From assembly GCA_935421135.1 (NCBI GenBank), contig OW285189.1, positions 23,066,298 through 23,130,297 on the forward strand: a DNA stretch of 64,000 bases. The letters run 5' to 3'. A program made the position numbers and the translations under genes. This stretch comes from Bugulina stolonifera (Eukaryota > Bryozoa > Gymnolaemata > Cheilostomatida > Bugulidae). The notes under the pieces are model-generated. The model was not told the DNA's origin. It ran no database searches and was given only the letters and a program-made list of their open reading frames with translations. Shown one piece after another: positions 22,066-36,300 of the stretch (positions are counted from its first letter, which is position 1; every line of letters starts with the position of its first letter).

Positions 22066-25000
22066 ATGGATGGTGAAGAGGTAGGCACAGTCATCTCGGG
22101 TGTTACTTCTTTGCAAGATCCTACTGAAAGTAAGAATTTATCTTGTCAAAAATGTGTCAGAAGATTGTGTTAATACAGTTAGCATTTCTTAAATTGCATA
22201 ATTTGTGTTAGTTGCTAAACTTTTATCTCAACTAATCTAATTATGTTGTATAGTCTTGCTGTAGTTTTGTTGCATGTTATTGTGTTATCTCAAGAGAGAG
22301 ACTCCAGAAATTTCGCTTCTCGACACTCAGTTGGCTTACCTGAATTCAAATAGGTTTTATTATAATTTGCAACACTACGGGTTGTGCTTATGTTGTGCTT
22401 GATACTTGTACGTTAGAATATGCATGTACTGTATATGTTCTAATAACTGCTCTAATTTAACTTTTTCAATAGCTTCCACACCCACCTCTGTACCCAGAAG
22501 GTCTCCAAATAACCAAGTTGCCTCTTCAGTTGAGAAACCAAAACTGAATGTAAGTGTGGATGTGAGTAAGCAGCCAATAGGATCGCAGGAACGACCATAC
22601 ACTTTAAATTCTCCCGAGGAGCAAGAGGTAAGCTTGTAATTATTAGCCATTATACCTTCCTCACTCTATAGCAAGGCAATCTTATCCTAGCCTGTGAATG
22701 TAACAGCCTGATATGAAGCCTTCATAACCAACAAGTGCACATCACATACCATACTTACTTTCCTATGAACCACATGCATGCCTATGTTAAGCCTTTTAGT
22801 AAGTGTAAAAGAGAATGCAGGAAGGTTTTAGGACATTTCATGACCGTTACCATACCTGGTTCCTGTAGCCTAAGTAAAGGCAAAATGTAAAGATGGATGC
22901 TTGCCTGTGTTGTTCTATTTGAAATGTTTTAATATCAGTTTTCATGTACTGTTGTGCAGTTGCTATGGTGTAATTCCCCACTATATGGTTATGTAGATCA
23001 TAGCACAGGTAAACAGGTCGTTCAGCAGAAGCTCTTCGGTCACATTCTCTCCAATCACTGATAGAATAGAGAAGGAAATGGCTATGTACGAGTCACAGGA
23101 TATCTTAACTAAGGTTCATAAACCTGAGAAGATTGTCAAGCCCATGGAGTCATATGTTGTGTTCACTGTTTGTACTAAGGTAGGTTTGAGTCCATAATAA
23201 ACGGGTAGCTTTACTTGAGCTGTACTTAATATCTGGTAGCCCTAGACATCTATAGGCTGTATACAGTGTACGCTAGCGATCTCACCGACTCAACTTTCAC
23301 AAGCTTAACAACATGCTAGCAGGAATCTGCGAGTTTAGTATTCGTAACAACACACACATCCACAAGTATTGGCAGTGAGAGTTTCCTTTCAGTAAAATTT
23401 TATTTTTATAGCCATTTGGTTACTGAAGCTGAGGTTGCCAAGTTTACAAGTCAATTGTAATTTCTATGAGCTATTTTCGCTATCTTTCTCCAATAGCTAC
23501 TATGATTTAAATGTTTTATGTTCCTTTTGTAGACGACCAGAGAGGAGTATGGGGAGCCTGAGTATAGTGTGAAGAGGAGGTACAATGACTTCCTGTGGCT
23601 ACATAGTCAGTTAGCTCATCAACATCCCCTGCTAATACTGCCTGTGAGTAGTCACACTAGAGTAACAATCAGCTATCGCTTCTCTTCCAGCTGTGTAATA
23701 CTATGTACTATCCCTCTGACAATGCTACCTGATTACAATCATAATAAATGATCCAATCTTGAATTATGTGTTATCATGTTATCTAATCTGTAGGCCCAAA
23801 CTAATACAATTAATACATGTATTAAGAACCTCTAAGTGAGGGATGTCGGGCTTTAATTCATACAGAAGCATTGGTTGTATTAGGAATTGCATACTCTACC
23901 CCAGACTAGATACCGGTATAACTTTGAGAAGCACGCTAATACAGACACAGATAGTTCTAATACATTTAGGTTTCGTAGTCCCAACAATCCACATAAACAT
24001 TGATATGGACAACCCGTAGTGTTTACTCAGAGCATCTCTATTTATACAGCCTCTACCTGAGAAGCAGAGCATGACACTGGACAGGTTCGACAGGAAGTTC
24101 ATCAGTTACAGAGAGGCCGCACTCGCTAGATTCTTGGCTCGACTCTGTCAGCATCCATTATACTCTCATAGCAATTCATTGCAGGCCTTCCTTACCTTAG
24201 AGCCCAAGGTAGATATTACTGTCTCATGTATATATCAGAATCTAATGTAATTCGGTACTCTCTTGTGGTTTGTGGGTTAGTAGATATACATTAGTTGAAC
24301 TATCCTCATGGTATAACATATAGTCCTAACACACTGATGTGCATACAATATTATTCCAATTGCATACCACATCTCTAGCCAAGTATTCTAATGGTAGTTA
24401 CTTCAATGATACCATCATACTTGTCTACTAACTGTTAGTTATGCTGAACATACCTTCACATCTAATGTACAATAAGAATACCATTGTATCCTGTACTATT
24501 GATGTACATTTACTCTTGATAGAATACCATATATTATATGTATAATACATGTCCACAGTGAGTGCGCCAATTTAGACTAACAAACTGGTACTATATGTAT
24601 GTACATTTGTACATGTATTTTGCAGGCGTTTAGCAGATATAAAAAGACATCAAATAGTTCCTCTAGTCATAGCATAACGTCTTACCTACAGACCCCATAC
24701 AGTTCATATAAACACCTGGTCACACCGAGCTACCATCACCAGGCACTGTACAAGTATGCCGACAGGTTCGGTGAGAAGATGGCAGCTATAGAGAGTGTGA
24801 CACAGCGACTCTGTCACAGACAGTCTGGTTAGTTGATTGTTCACATGGTATGATATCTCATAGTGTATGCTGTTCTTATACTGTATACCGCAGTACTCCA
24901 TGTGTGTTACAAATTAACTGTAGGCAGAGACATGAAATATAGATGATCTTCACTAGTCTCTCAACATGACTTGGTTCATGACGACTATACAATATGTAAC

Positions 25001-28000
25001 TGAGGTTTCAATTTAGTGCGGGAGTACTGTATTCATTCAATTCATATTCTATCAATATTCAAGATTTTGTTGCCCAAATTCTCCATTTGTGTTTGAGCTC
25101 CCCTCTACCCCTAGAGTTATCCTTCCCTAGCACCGCTATATTGCCGCCTATCTAACCCATTGAGTGTAGATAACTCTATACGATCATAACCGGCTCTGGC
25201 TCCCCTCCTTCCTAGCTTTAGGTTGCATGAAGCAAGTTTTAGTATATAACTTTATGGTTATTATGTACCTCATGTAGGCCTACATTAAATCTGTGTTCTA
25301 TTCTGCATGTATAAACAGTATACATACACAGTGTATATCTCTTCTATATACATATATAGTGTAGTATATCTACACTGTATATATACACACATGTTATATT
25401 GCAGATTATGTGAGATGTACTTTGACCTACATATCTACTTATAACCAATGGTCATCCAATGAGACGACTCTTTCTTCGTCTCTCTCCTCAATGGCTGAAT
25501 TCTACGATCACCTGCTGGTTAGCTGTCAGAACCTGGTAAGCTAGCATTCCATCTCTGCATCTCTCTACTGCACCTACACACAGTACATATGTTTACTGTA
25601 GTAGTGTACTAGATACAGCAGCTGTAATATATCACTCTATATACTCAAGTGTTTATGTAATATCACAGGTGTTTATCATGTATAAGTATTGTTGGCATCA
25701 ATGGGTCTATTATATGCTATGACATGCCAAATATGTTCACCTATTTATAATATTTAATATCCGCAATAGTACATTATGAGATATACATACACCATTATAC
25801 CTAACTGTATGTGATATAGTATGTATACAATATTCAGCCCTGTACTGATTCCTCTCATTAATTCAGAGGAATCTGTCACATGTGTTTATTAGTGCCTTAT
25901 ATTATTCATCTGTGACGAGTACTAGTAAGGTGATTGTATACTACACCTACTTCTACTAGGAAAAGGGAAATGTGCTGGTATTAGCTACAGGATTTACACA
26001 CCTTGTGGTAGAACCTAAGGAGATTATACTATGTATTAGCTAGTACACCTATACACTGCAGAAGCCAAGCTATGAGTACATCATGTACTAATGGCTTGGC
26101 TTCTAACTATAGGATCTGCACTTAGAGCCTTTATCTGTTAGCAGATACTTTTATATTATTCTCCTGGAGTTATTACTAGCGCAACAATTATATACATGTA
26201 TGTAGACAGAAAGCTCTCTTAGCACAAAAAAGCATAGCATAGCATAGCTAGAAAAGCACAACCAAATAGGGCTTTGACTTAGCTAATATGAAAAACAGAA
26301 AGTGGGAATTACAACTCCCAACTTTATCCCTGTAATAAATGTACTGTCTCTTTTACTCTCACCTGTGTTTTTAGATAGACCAATCAACTCTCAAAGTCTC
26401 ATTACCATTGAAGGAATATGTCCTGTTTTCAGCTGTCATTAAGGTGAGCATTTATTTGACACAGAGTACTTATACTTCAATAACTAACTCTTAATAGCTG
26501 TATGTATATTACATGTACCTACTGTATGTATATTACATGTAGCTACTGTATTTATATTACATGTACCTACTGTATGTATATATAGGCCTACATGTATATT
26601 ACCTACTGTATGTATATATACATGTATATTACCTACTATATGTATATATACATGTATATTACCTACTGTATGTATATGTACATGTATATTACCTACTGTA
26701 TGTATATGTACATGTAGCTATTGTATTTATATTACATGTAGCTACTGTATTTATATTACATGTAGCTACTGTATTTATATTACATGTAGCTACTGTATTT
26801 ATATTACATGTACCTACTGTATTTATATTACATGTAGCTACTGTATTTATATTACATGTACCTACTGTATGTATATTACATGTAGCTACTGTATTTATAT
26901 TACATGTACCTACTGTATGTATATTACATGTAGCTACTGTATTTATATTACATGTACCTACTGTATGTATATATAGGCCTACATGTATATTACCTACTAT
27001 ATGTATATGTACATGTATATTACCTACTGTATGTATATATACATGTATATTACCTACTATATGTATATATACATGTATATTACCTACTGTATGTATATGT
27101 ACATGTATATTACCTACTGTATGTATATGTACATGTATATTACCTACTGTATGTATATATACATGTATATTACCTACTGTATGTATATGCATATGCTACC
27201 TATTACATACATTGCTACATTTACAGTGTATCATGTGTAGGATATTGTTATAGATTATAGTGTTATTGTTTGGTAAAATGTGCGTTGAATATTGATTTAT
27301 GCTCCATTGTATAATATATTTATATGTATGTGTACATACATGTAGGTAGCCCTCGGTTATTTCATTTTGGCCTTTTAGACTAACACACCGCAGTCAATTA
27401 CATTTTGCAGTTTGATTGATTATTCCTTGACTCTGATACATCAAGTAGTTCTGTTGGTCACAAATCACCCATAGCCTGTGGTCATGCTGTACCAATAGCC
27501 TGTGGTCATGCTAGACTAATAGCCGCTGGTCATGCTATATTAATAGCCTGCGGTCATACTATACCAATAGTCTCTGGTCATGCTATATTAATAGCCTGTG
27601 ATCATGTGGTTCTCTCTCCTTCTCTTAGTCTACTCTGGATAGAAGAGATTATGAACAATACCAGTCTGAGAAATCTTTGGAAAAGGCTAGAGATCAAGGA
27701 GGGTCTAGCGCTGGACTATCTGCCTCGGTAAGTAGTCGAGATCCTTAGATATTCTCTATTTGATCAGGGTAGGGAGTGATGGTTCCCTGGAACACAGGCA
27801 GTGATATCAAAATCCTACTTACTTTTAATTTTGTACAATTAGCATACAGATGTCCAGTTTTAAAATGTGAATACTGTTCCCTGTCTATGTAATAAGAATT
27901 GAAGACCAGATACTTGTTTATACAGGCTTCTAATGGAGGAGGGGCTTCAGTGGCAGCGTCTGTGCACACTGGCAAGACAGCTATGACTGATACGAAGGGT

Positions 28001-28779
28001 GACCACAGTCAGGTACGTACTTAGCTTGACCTACATGATTGTATTGTATACTCGGTACCTTCAATGTAAAATATATGTACTTACTACCTACATGTATATA
28101 CCTAAATATCTCATATACTCAGTGCTTATAATGTAGAATGTATATACTTACTACCTACATGTATATACCTAAATATCTCATATACTCAGTACTTATAATG
28201 TAGAATGTATATACCTACTACCTACATGTGATACTCTCCTATGTATACCCAGGTATCAGGGGAAGACAATGCAGTGGACCAGCTGGAGATTGCTAATGCA
28301 GAGTTTGACGCCGACTTTCAACGCTGGACTATCAACAAAAACCAAGATCTGAGGACGTGTATAGAGGGTATAGCCACCAGGAATATCAACTTCTACGACT
28401 CTGTAAGTTATTCACTCAGTCACTCCATACTTGTGTCTTGTGTGTCTAGACTATGTATGTAGTACCATTGAGTACCATAACTGCACATACATACACAACT
28501 GCATACACAACTAAATGCACAACTACGTACACCACCATAATCTTATATCCCCACCCATTCACACATATACATGCTCTAATACATACCATAATAACCATAC
28601 ACGGAATATGCATATAAATTCTCCGCACATATGCAGTGTATATGCACCTATAATACACCTACGTAAGTTCCAATACATGTACATGCATGTAAGATAACAC
28701 TAATGTCATTCTCTTACAGCAAATCAGCTGTTTGGAGTCCTTGTTGAAAAATTTGAAAGACCGTAAGCCCGAGAGTTGA
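22066..28779 (+). CDS. Sorting nexin, SNX7/SNX30-like (PX-BAR)
   Basis: Twelve exons in phase: 22066-22129, 22473-22627, 22997-23179, 23533-23643, 24050-24208, 24626-24827, 25405-25535, 26375-26443, 27629-27727, 27926-28012, 28253-28402 and 28720-28779; 489 aa from ATG 22066. After a Ser/Pro-rich N-terminus comes a PX domain (about 120-225) with the phosphoinositide-binding RRYNDFLWL motif, a LPPLPEK-type turn split by an intron, and the FL.....HP helix. The C-terminal half aligns in pattern with the BAR region of SNX7/SNX30 (ADFQRWTINKNQDLR...NINFYDS). Such proteins bind PI3P on early endosomes and shape recycling tubules, often paired with SNX4. The region at about 390-420 is Gly/Ser-rich and low complexity. 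Upstream coding exons cannot be excluded because the first exon may begin at an acceptor (22,057). Confidence 0.85.
26500..27195. repeat. Minisatellite of TACATGTA-containing units
   Basis: Units of about 25-33 bp combine ACCTACTGTATGTATAT with TACATGTATATT, in intron 8 of the sorting nexin gene. It produces long artificial ORFs on both strands and a higher-order repeat (two copies of a GTATATATAGGCCTACATG variant near 26,575 and 26,965). Confidence 0.95.
27462..27610. repeat. 24-bp minisatellite AATAGCCTGTGGTCATGCTATATT
   Basis: About five or six diverged units at the end of intron 8 of the sorting nexin gene, just before the exon at 27629. Confidence 0.8.
28075..28230. repeat. 67-bp tandem repeat, about 2.3 copies
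   Basis: The unit starts ACTTACTACCTACATG and continues through CTCATATACTCAG and TATAATGTAGAATG, in the intron before the exon at 28253. Confidence 0.85.
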
Positions 28780-30378
28780 TTGGTCTCTCACCAAAGTTGC
28801 CTGCAGACCCCACCGATAAGTCAAACAGCCCTCTCTTACTAACTAACCTAGGTCTATGTCTAGTCTAGCTGTTGCATCTCATTCTGTGCAAGGTATGTTA
28901 TAAATATAGACCTGACCGTGCAATGCAACTACATAATACAGGTTTGAGAGTATCGTACTATGTACTCTATTTAATAGAGACTATATCCCATTAATCGGGT
29001 CAACTACTTATTGTGTGGAGATTATTATTTCTACTTAAGTCAACTCCCTCATGTCAAACTCACTTTATGATCTGATATTTTATACAGGCAATTACTGCAT
29101 TTAATTTTTGTTATTTATATAATAGTTTGTTGATGTATAACATTATATTATTGCTCTTGGTTATTATTACTTTATTAATATTATTTCTCTAAATTATTAT
29201 TCTTATCTATTTATTAGGCATTACACATTTCCTCATGGAATATAATACAGTATATTTACTAGTCATTCATATCTACAGGCAGCAGTATGTTTATTAGTAT
29301 AGTCTATTAATCTAGTGACCTCTCACAGTAGCCTATATTATTATACTTTACCAGCTCCAGACAAACTTCCAAGTTTAGTCTCTGTATATGCCATGCTGTT
29401 CAAGTCTTGTGACTCTTTGTACATACATCTATTTATTATGCATTTAGACAATGTTATCTGGTGACACTTGATCTGCTGTCTTAAAGTTTGCTATCCTCAA
29501 TCTATAAAAGTTATATGTAGACTACTAACTAGTTGTGGTGTAATCTAACGAGATTTATGTTATTAGGTAGATTATACTATATTCGCCAATTTAGGTGTCT
29601 ATGTTTAGAATTTTATTGAAGGTTTTTATCTAACGGAACTATGATCGGACAACTCCAATGATCTGATGTAATAATACTGGTTCATGTCTAGAGCAGTAGT
29701 TATTATTAGTTTACTGGTGCTTTGCCTACAGTGACATGGTATTTATTTCATTCTTGTTTATTATGTTCAAACTGCTTTTTATATTATTATAGTGTAATTT
29801 GTAATATTTGCTTTTGCTTTCTCTTTAATAATCACACATATAAATAAATTTTATTAAAATCTAATTTATTTTATTTTCAAATGCTAAAATTGATTAAAAT
29901 TAACCTTCACCTAGAGGCAGACAAGACTATATTTATTTATATGCCAGATTCATCTCGACATAAGATGTTGAACAAACATGTTAATGTAAACTAATTATAT
30001 TGTAAAAAGCAGGTTCTTTACCAAAACAATAATTGCAAGAATTTGTGGTTCCTGATTTACTTAGAGGGAGCATGTGTCTAGTAGCTTACAATAGTTGCTG
30101 TAGAGGATGTCATCCCAGTAGAGGATATTACTAGACCACACTGCATTTATTCTAAAAATAAATTCATAGGATATCACTGCTGCAAGTAGTGGTACACTAT
30201 ATAGGAAGTATATGTCTCACCTATGTTAATATCTGGAACTCAATAGGAAATTATCAAGCATTATTTGCAGCAAACAGGAAAAGTTGCATTTATAATAATA
30301 TCATGAATAATACTGGAATATCTTATTATGCTTTTGTTTCAAACAGTCAGCTGACTGGGACTAAGGCTATTGTTAGCT
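28780..30378. other. Intergenic spacer between convergent genes
   Basis: AT-rich DNA between the 3' ends of the sorting nexin (plus) and amnionless (minus) genes. No gene seen. Poly(A)-signal-like AATAAA strings occur near 29,841. Confidence 0.5.
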
Positions 30379-33300
30379 CTAGGATTGAAAATTGTCTTCA
30401 AACTGCTGAAACTCTGGTTGGAAATCCTCGTCATACATGGGGTTAGCTACCACAATGTTGTCACTTCCATTGGCGGTACCCACCGTTTCAGTCTGAAGAT
30501 ATATAGAAGAAATTCTGATCCACTTTTATCGATAGTGTTATGTCATTTAGCAACCCAAACAATTCTGAGTCACAACTGAGTAATTAAAAAATCTTATCTG
30601 AGTTACATAACCTGAAGTAACAGTTCTACAGTGTAGTTCAATCTTTGGAGATAATACGTATAGGTTAGGTTACAACTTATAATATACATGTAGGTCAAAG
30701 TAAGTAGAGATAGCCAGGTAAATAGCCTATAGCAATGGCCGACCGTAATTCATGTCATACACTAATTATATCACTATACCTTCTTGTCAAAGTAAACAGG
30801 ATTGTCAATTCCGGAGGATTTCTTCTTTCTCTTTCCCTGGTCTTTCTTCAATGTTGATGTGCGCACATTGGTCACTGCAGCACTGTCCGAACCTCGAGGT
30901 GGTAGTGCAGTTAACTGCATGCCATTCTGTGCATCCTCACTGCCATACAGAGGGTTGTCGATCCCTGATTTATACACATGCATTTCTGTAGAACAGCAGG
31001 TGAAAATAGGCAAAATATCTTTTCAGATCTTTTGACAACAGCTAATGCATAGATAATGTGAGGATGACCTCTAATTAATAGGTTTATTCAGGCATGTGCC
31101 AGTAGTGCAAATGTTGAGTGCATGTCAGGTTTGTGGAAGTATAATTATAATCTGGGTTGCTCAAGAGGTTGCTGCCAGTTCTTTTGTTCTTGAGTTTCTA
31201 TTGAAAAGTTGCACAATGACAATATTGCCCGTTTAAAGCCTCAGGGGAAGACAACTCACCACTTCCTTCGAATGATATGCCTGCACCATTCCCTCTGTCC
31301 TGGAACCTCACTGAGCCATTGCCCATCTCAGTCGAGTCGCCCCTGCAACAAGTCAACAGTTCTGTCAGTCACTATTTTGGTCTAATAGTGATTTTTTTTG
31401 CATTCGGAGGCAGTAACCACATGCACATCAAAGCTCCTGATATGTATGGAAATGCTTGCAGTTAAATCTGACATAGTAAATTTGCATATTGTCTTTATGT
31501 TCCTATTAGATTATATTTCAGGCTGTGTTGTGTTTCCTTTCAAAGTTTGGTATAGAAAATTATCTAACACTTTTACATCTAGCTCCTCATCTGTTTAAGC
31601 CCAGGGAAGTAGTGCAAGTATGTAGATAATATGTAGAAAAACATCTGAAATGAAAATTCAGACCCCAGTTACATAACCTTAACTTGGCCAATAGTGCAGT
31701 GACTTCTTTCTCTGTAGCCACCAAATTGTAACCGAATTCTTACAGTGGAAGTACAGTGTCTTGGTGTAAATGTGTAAAAACTTAGTACGTTGGTTTCTGC
31801 GTTTAGAAACAGTACTGTAGTACACTTACCCCCTTCCTCTGAGACATACAACCATGGTACCAATGAGTAAAAGAATAACTATAGTGGCTATTACGGATCC
31901 TAAGATAATAGCTGCCTTGGAGCCTGGGGTAATATCAACACTTGTAGACTGTACTTGTTTCTGTGCTGATGTCACTATTGGTATTGGTGTCGTACTGGTA
32001 GCAGCTATAAGAGAATACAGCAGCAGCAATATATTACACCCTACTGTAGAAAAGGAATAAGAAGTTGGTAAAACCAGGCAGAAGCAGAGTGACACATGAG
32101 TCTGGCAACATTATCCTAATAAAACTGTGTATTGTCTGCTCATGCAGAGATGGACGGATTTGGTTACAGTCTCATGTAGTGAAGCTGTCTAACAGCCTAA
32201 GGTGCCATGCAAGTACAGAGTGTAAGATTCTTTACAAACTTTTCTCTGCACTACATATTTGGAGGTGTGGTTCATAGAGTTATCTGCCCTCAATGGGTTT
32301 GTGTTAGAATTTTCTAAATACAGTGATACAATGGCTTCGACCAATCATATTGTGTATGTCATAGGAAAACATGCTAAATGCCTTGACCTCACCAAAGAGG
32401 CTCACGCAGCCATTCACCCTGTCAGAATTGTGTGGCCCAGATGCCTGAACAAGGAATTTAAATTTCTGTTTGTCTAATCCTTGTACTGCACTAAAATTGG
32501 CAAGGGGCACATGAAATATTAATATGAGCAAAATTACCTGTGGAAGATTTTTGTGGCTTAGATGCTGGTTTTGTGGTTGTGGTAGATTTGGTGGTGGAGG
32601 TTCTTGTGGTGGTTGGTGGAGTAGTGGAACTAGTAGTAGTCGATGTAGTGGTAGTAGAAGATGATGTGGTGCTACTGCCGCCAGGAGGGTTACCAGGAGT
32701 TGTGCCTCTTGTAGTAGTAGGAGTAGTTGTAGGAGTTGTTGTAGGAGTAGTTGTAGGTGTTGTGGTGACAGTACTAGGGGTAGACTGAGGAGTCCCAGAG
32801 TGGACATAGCTTACTATTGATCGTATCCCATACAGATGTTCACCGTCTATATCTACAATGTACATGTACATGCATAGGTAAGGGGGTAGAAACATAGAAT
32901 AATTATACACACCATCAACTCATTTATCTTATTTATATATCTGTAGACTGTGGTGGTCGTAAATGTTACAGAAATTAGAATGAATAACAACATTATTTTG
33001 ATTCTGAGTTCTACCTGAATATCTGCATAAATGAATATACCTGCTTGGAGTCTGTCCTGCACTTCTTCTGCCATGTCTGTTGCCATTCTACCTTGTGTCT
33101 TGTCCACCATAGTTACTTGAGAGTTCCCATTGGCCAGCCTCGTTAGATCCACAAGGACATCTCCATAGTTTCTATTCTGTCAAATGAACGCTCTTATACT
33201 ACGATGTATTTGAAAGGTAGGACAGCTGAACTGCAAACTTTTTTATAACACAGAATACTATTGGGCTGCTTTAGAATACTAAAATTATATTACCCTATAA

Positions 33301-36300
33301 ACCTATATGATTTTAATGCAACAACGCAGTGTAGCCTATCATTTGTGTAAATTCTAAAAGAGTTATTTCTGTCTAATTTTCTTCTAGCTTAAAATAATTT
33401 ATCTGAACTATAACACATCAAGTTGATTACAATACTTTATGAAGTGCAATAAATGCCTTGTCATTATTCAAGTACAATGATAAAACACTACTTAAGTACT
33501 AGAGTCAAGTACTACTTAATATAACTCTAGTTCCTCCTACCTCATCCTCTATGAAATCACGGATCAGCATTTCCAAAACAAAGTAAGCTCTGTACTCGGC
33601 AGCGTTGATTTCCAACTCAAACATGGCTCCTGAAAAAATCAGTGAATTCATACAATGTCACCACTCCTTCAACACTTCTAATCGTATCATGTTTGTTGGC
33701 CAGATAAAACAACGGAAAAAAAACTGGTACAAACTTGAACATTTTAGGAATTATGTAGCTGTACATTTATGATTTGAAATAGCAAAATTTCTAAAGAAAT
33801 TAGGTCTCTAGGAGCAAAATTCGAATACTAGCTAATACAGACCACATATATTGCAGCAATGTCCAATGGGAGTTATGGGCCTTAGACAGTATATTTCTGG
33901 ACAAGTGCCAACATATGCACATATTCGTTCCCTCCAAGGTGATTGGTTGGCTCCACAGTAACAACCCGCTTGGTCAGAGCACTCGCTGTAAAAGCAAACT
34001 TGCGTGTGTGTCACCCAGGTCTGAAACAACTAGGCTACTGAATACGATCATGGTAATTCATATTGTATATAGAATTATTTAAATATTTTAACTTGGAACG
34101 CCTACAATGTTTGCTTCAAATGAGCTCTTCAAAAATGAGGAGAAGTTAGCTGTTGTTATTCCCTGCATAGACAACAAAATATATGCTGATCAATAAACCT
34201 CCATACGCTTATCGTGATAAATAAACCTCCATACGCGTATCATGATAAATAAACCTCCATACCCATATTGTGAAAAATATACCTGCATATGCATAACGTA
34301 TAAAGTTAGGCATGATATACATGTACATGTACGTACTTGTACACGTAACTTACTTGTCCACAATCTGTACAACTGGAGGATTTGTGCCAACATCTGGTAT
34401 GAACTGCTTACTACCAATCTCTGTTGTCATGTACTCTTGTAATCCTTGTGTTGTATAGTACTACCAAACACATCCGACACTTTAATCATTCACATGGATC
34501 AAATGGAATAGTTCAGTGCAGAATAGGAATATACAAACTTACACCAAGTATACGTGTCTAATTACATGTAAATCAATTCAGCTTAGACAAGGAAAAGTGA
34601 GTCTATTTTTACCGGTTTGACTAACCTGTTGCCCCACTCTAAGGCTCTTAACCCGCATACTCTCCTCTATATCCAGAGATGTATAGAATGAACTCCGGTG
34701 CTCAGCGCTGTCTAGCCCGGGGAACACAACATCATCGTATGTACAGGGTACCTACAGCGTATAACATATCACATACAGTGTGCAACCCACTACATACAGT
34801 GTACAACACACTACATACAGTGTATAACATACTACCTACAGTGTATAACACACTACCTACAGTGTATAACACACTACATACAGTGTATAACACACTACAT
34901 ACAGTGTATAACATACTACCTACAGTGTATAACACACTACCTACAGTGTATAACACACTACATACAGTGTATAACACACTACATACAGTGTATAACATAC
35001 TACCTACAGTGTATAACACACTACCTACAGTGTATAACACACTACATACAGTGTATAACACACTACATACAGTGTATAACACACTACATACAGTGTATAA
35101 CACACTACATACAGTGTATAACACACTACATACAGTGTGTGACGTACTATAGTCTACACGTACATGCAGTGAATATAAGCATAGCGCACACCTACCATCT
35201 CAGTGTGCATTCTTAGTATGTTCTGTAAACACTGACTGCCATCATCAAGGGTGCACCAGTTCCATGGATCTAACCAATGAGATGGTGATGTCACAATGTA
35301 CCGTATCTCTAAAAGAGCATGTATTACACTTTAGTAGTGCAACTTATAATATATACAAACTTGTATTATATACACTATATGCAGTAATAGCCTACTGTTT
35401 CAATGAACGTTGCTGTATTAGCTCGCCCAATGTCAAGAAATCACAAAATGCGTACAATCATAATGTACGGAGTACATGTATGTTCTACACATGTATTAAT
35501 ATGCTTGTTTATTGCTGCTTGTTAATTACTAAAAGTCAAATTTTAATTGATGAACATCGATTAGCAATTTTTATCATGTGTAAAGTTTGGTGACTTCTGG
35601 TTGGTATTATCTAGTTACACCATGTTTGTACCAGAGTTGTCTTACCCTCAGATGTGTCACAGCCGGGGTCAGCAGTAGCGTCGGTACTAAATACTAAAGT
35701 CAGCTCATCAGCCAGTACAATGATGCCATCATTTGGTAAATCCTAGAAACATGTGATATAGGCACTTGAGCTTGTAGGTCAACATACAGATTATCAAAAG
35801 CACTACTATATAGTATTATTCTAGGTTCTGCAGATTTGTGTATAATATACAGCAGCCATTGAATATTATGTTGCACAGAGCACAAAGAGTTGGGACATAC
35901 TTCACCGCTACCTTTCTCTGAATTATCAAACATGCAAACAATATTCAGTGGAACATGAACTAAATACCCTACAAGGCTTACATGTATGTGCAGCATATAA
36001 CTAATAGCAAAGCTAAAATTTAGAGAAAATTACGCCAGTGTACATGTATCATTTTCTGTTTTCAGCTGACCTCTTGTGGGTGTGCACACAATGAACATCC
36101 CGCCTACTCACCATGTTAGGTAAAGTCCAGTCTTGCTGACCTAAGTGGTTATGTACTTACAATGTTAGATAGAATCCAGTCTTGCTGACCTAAGTGGTTA
36201 TGTACTTACAACATTAGATAGAGTCCAGTCTTGGTTTATGGCAATTACAGGGGAATAAGAGGGGAACTTTATCTCCTGGCTTGGACAAGGAACTCGATCG

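Noticed and set aside
26561..27260. 230-aa and 167-aa repetitive ORFs
   Set aside because: TACATGTA-type minisatellite within a sorting nexin intron; no coding character.
34107..34163. Possible extra amnionless exon on the minus strand
   Set aside because: It is open and has an acceptor-like site but its phase does not fit exon 34460-34354. Joining that exon directly to 33985-33843 keeps the frame and matches the family alignment.
34679..35152. 157-aa and 130-aa repeat ORFs of seven-residue period
   Set aside because: 21-bp intronic minisatellite, a multiple of three; the real amnionless exon lies at 34626-34751 on the minus strand.
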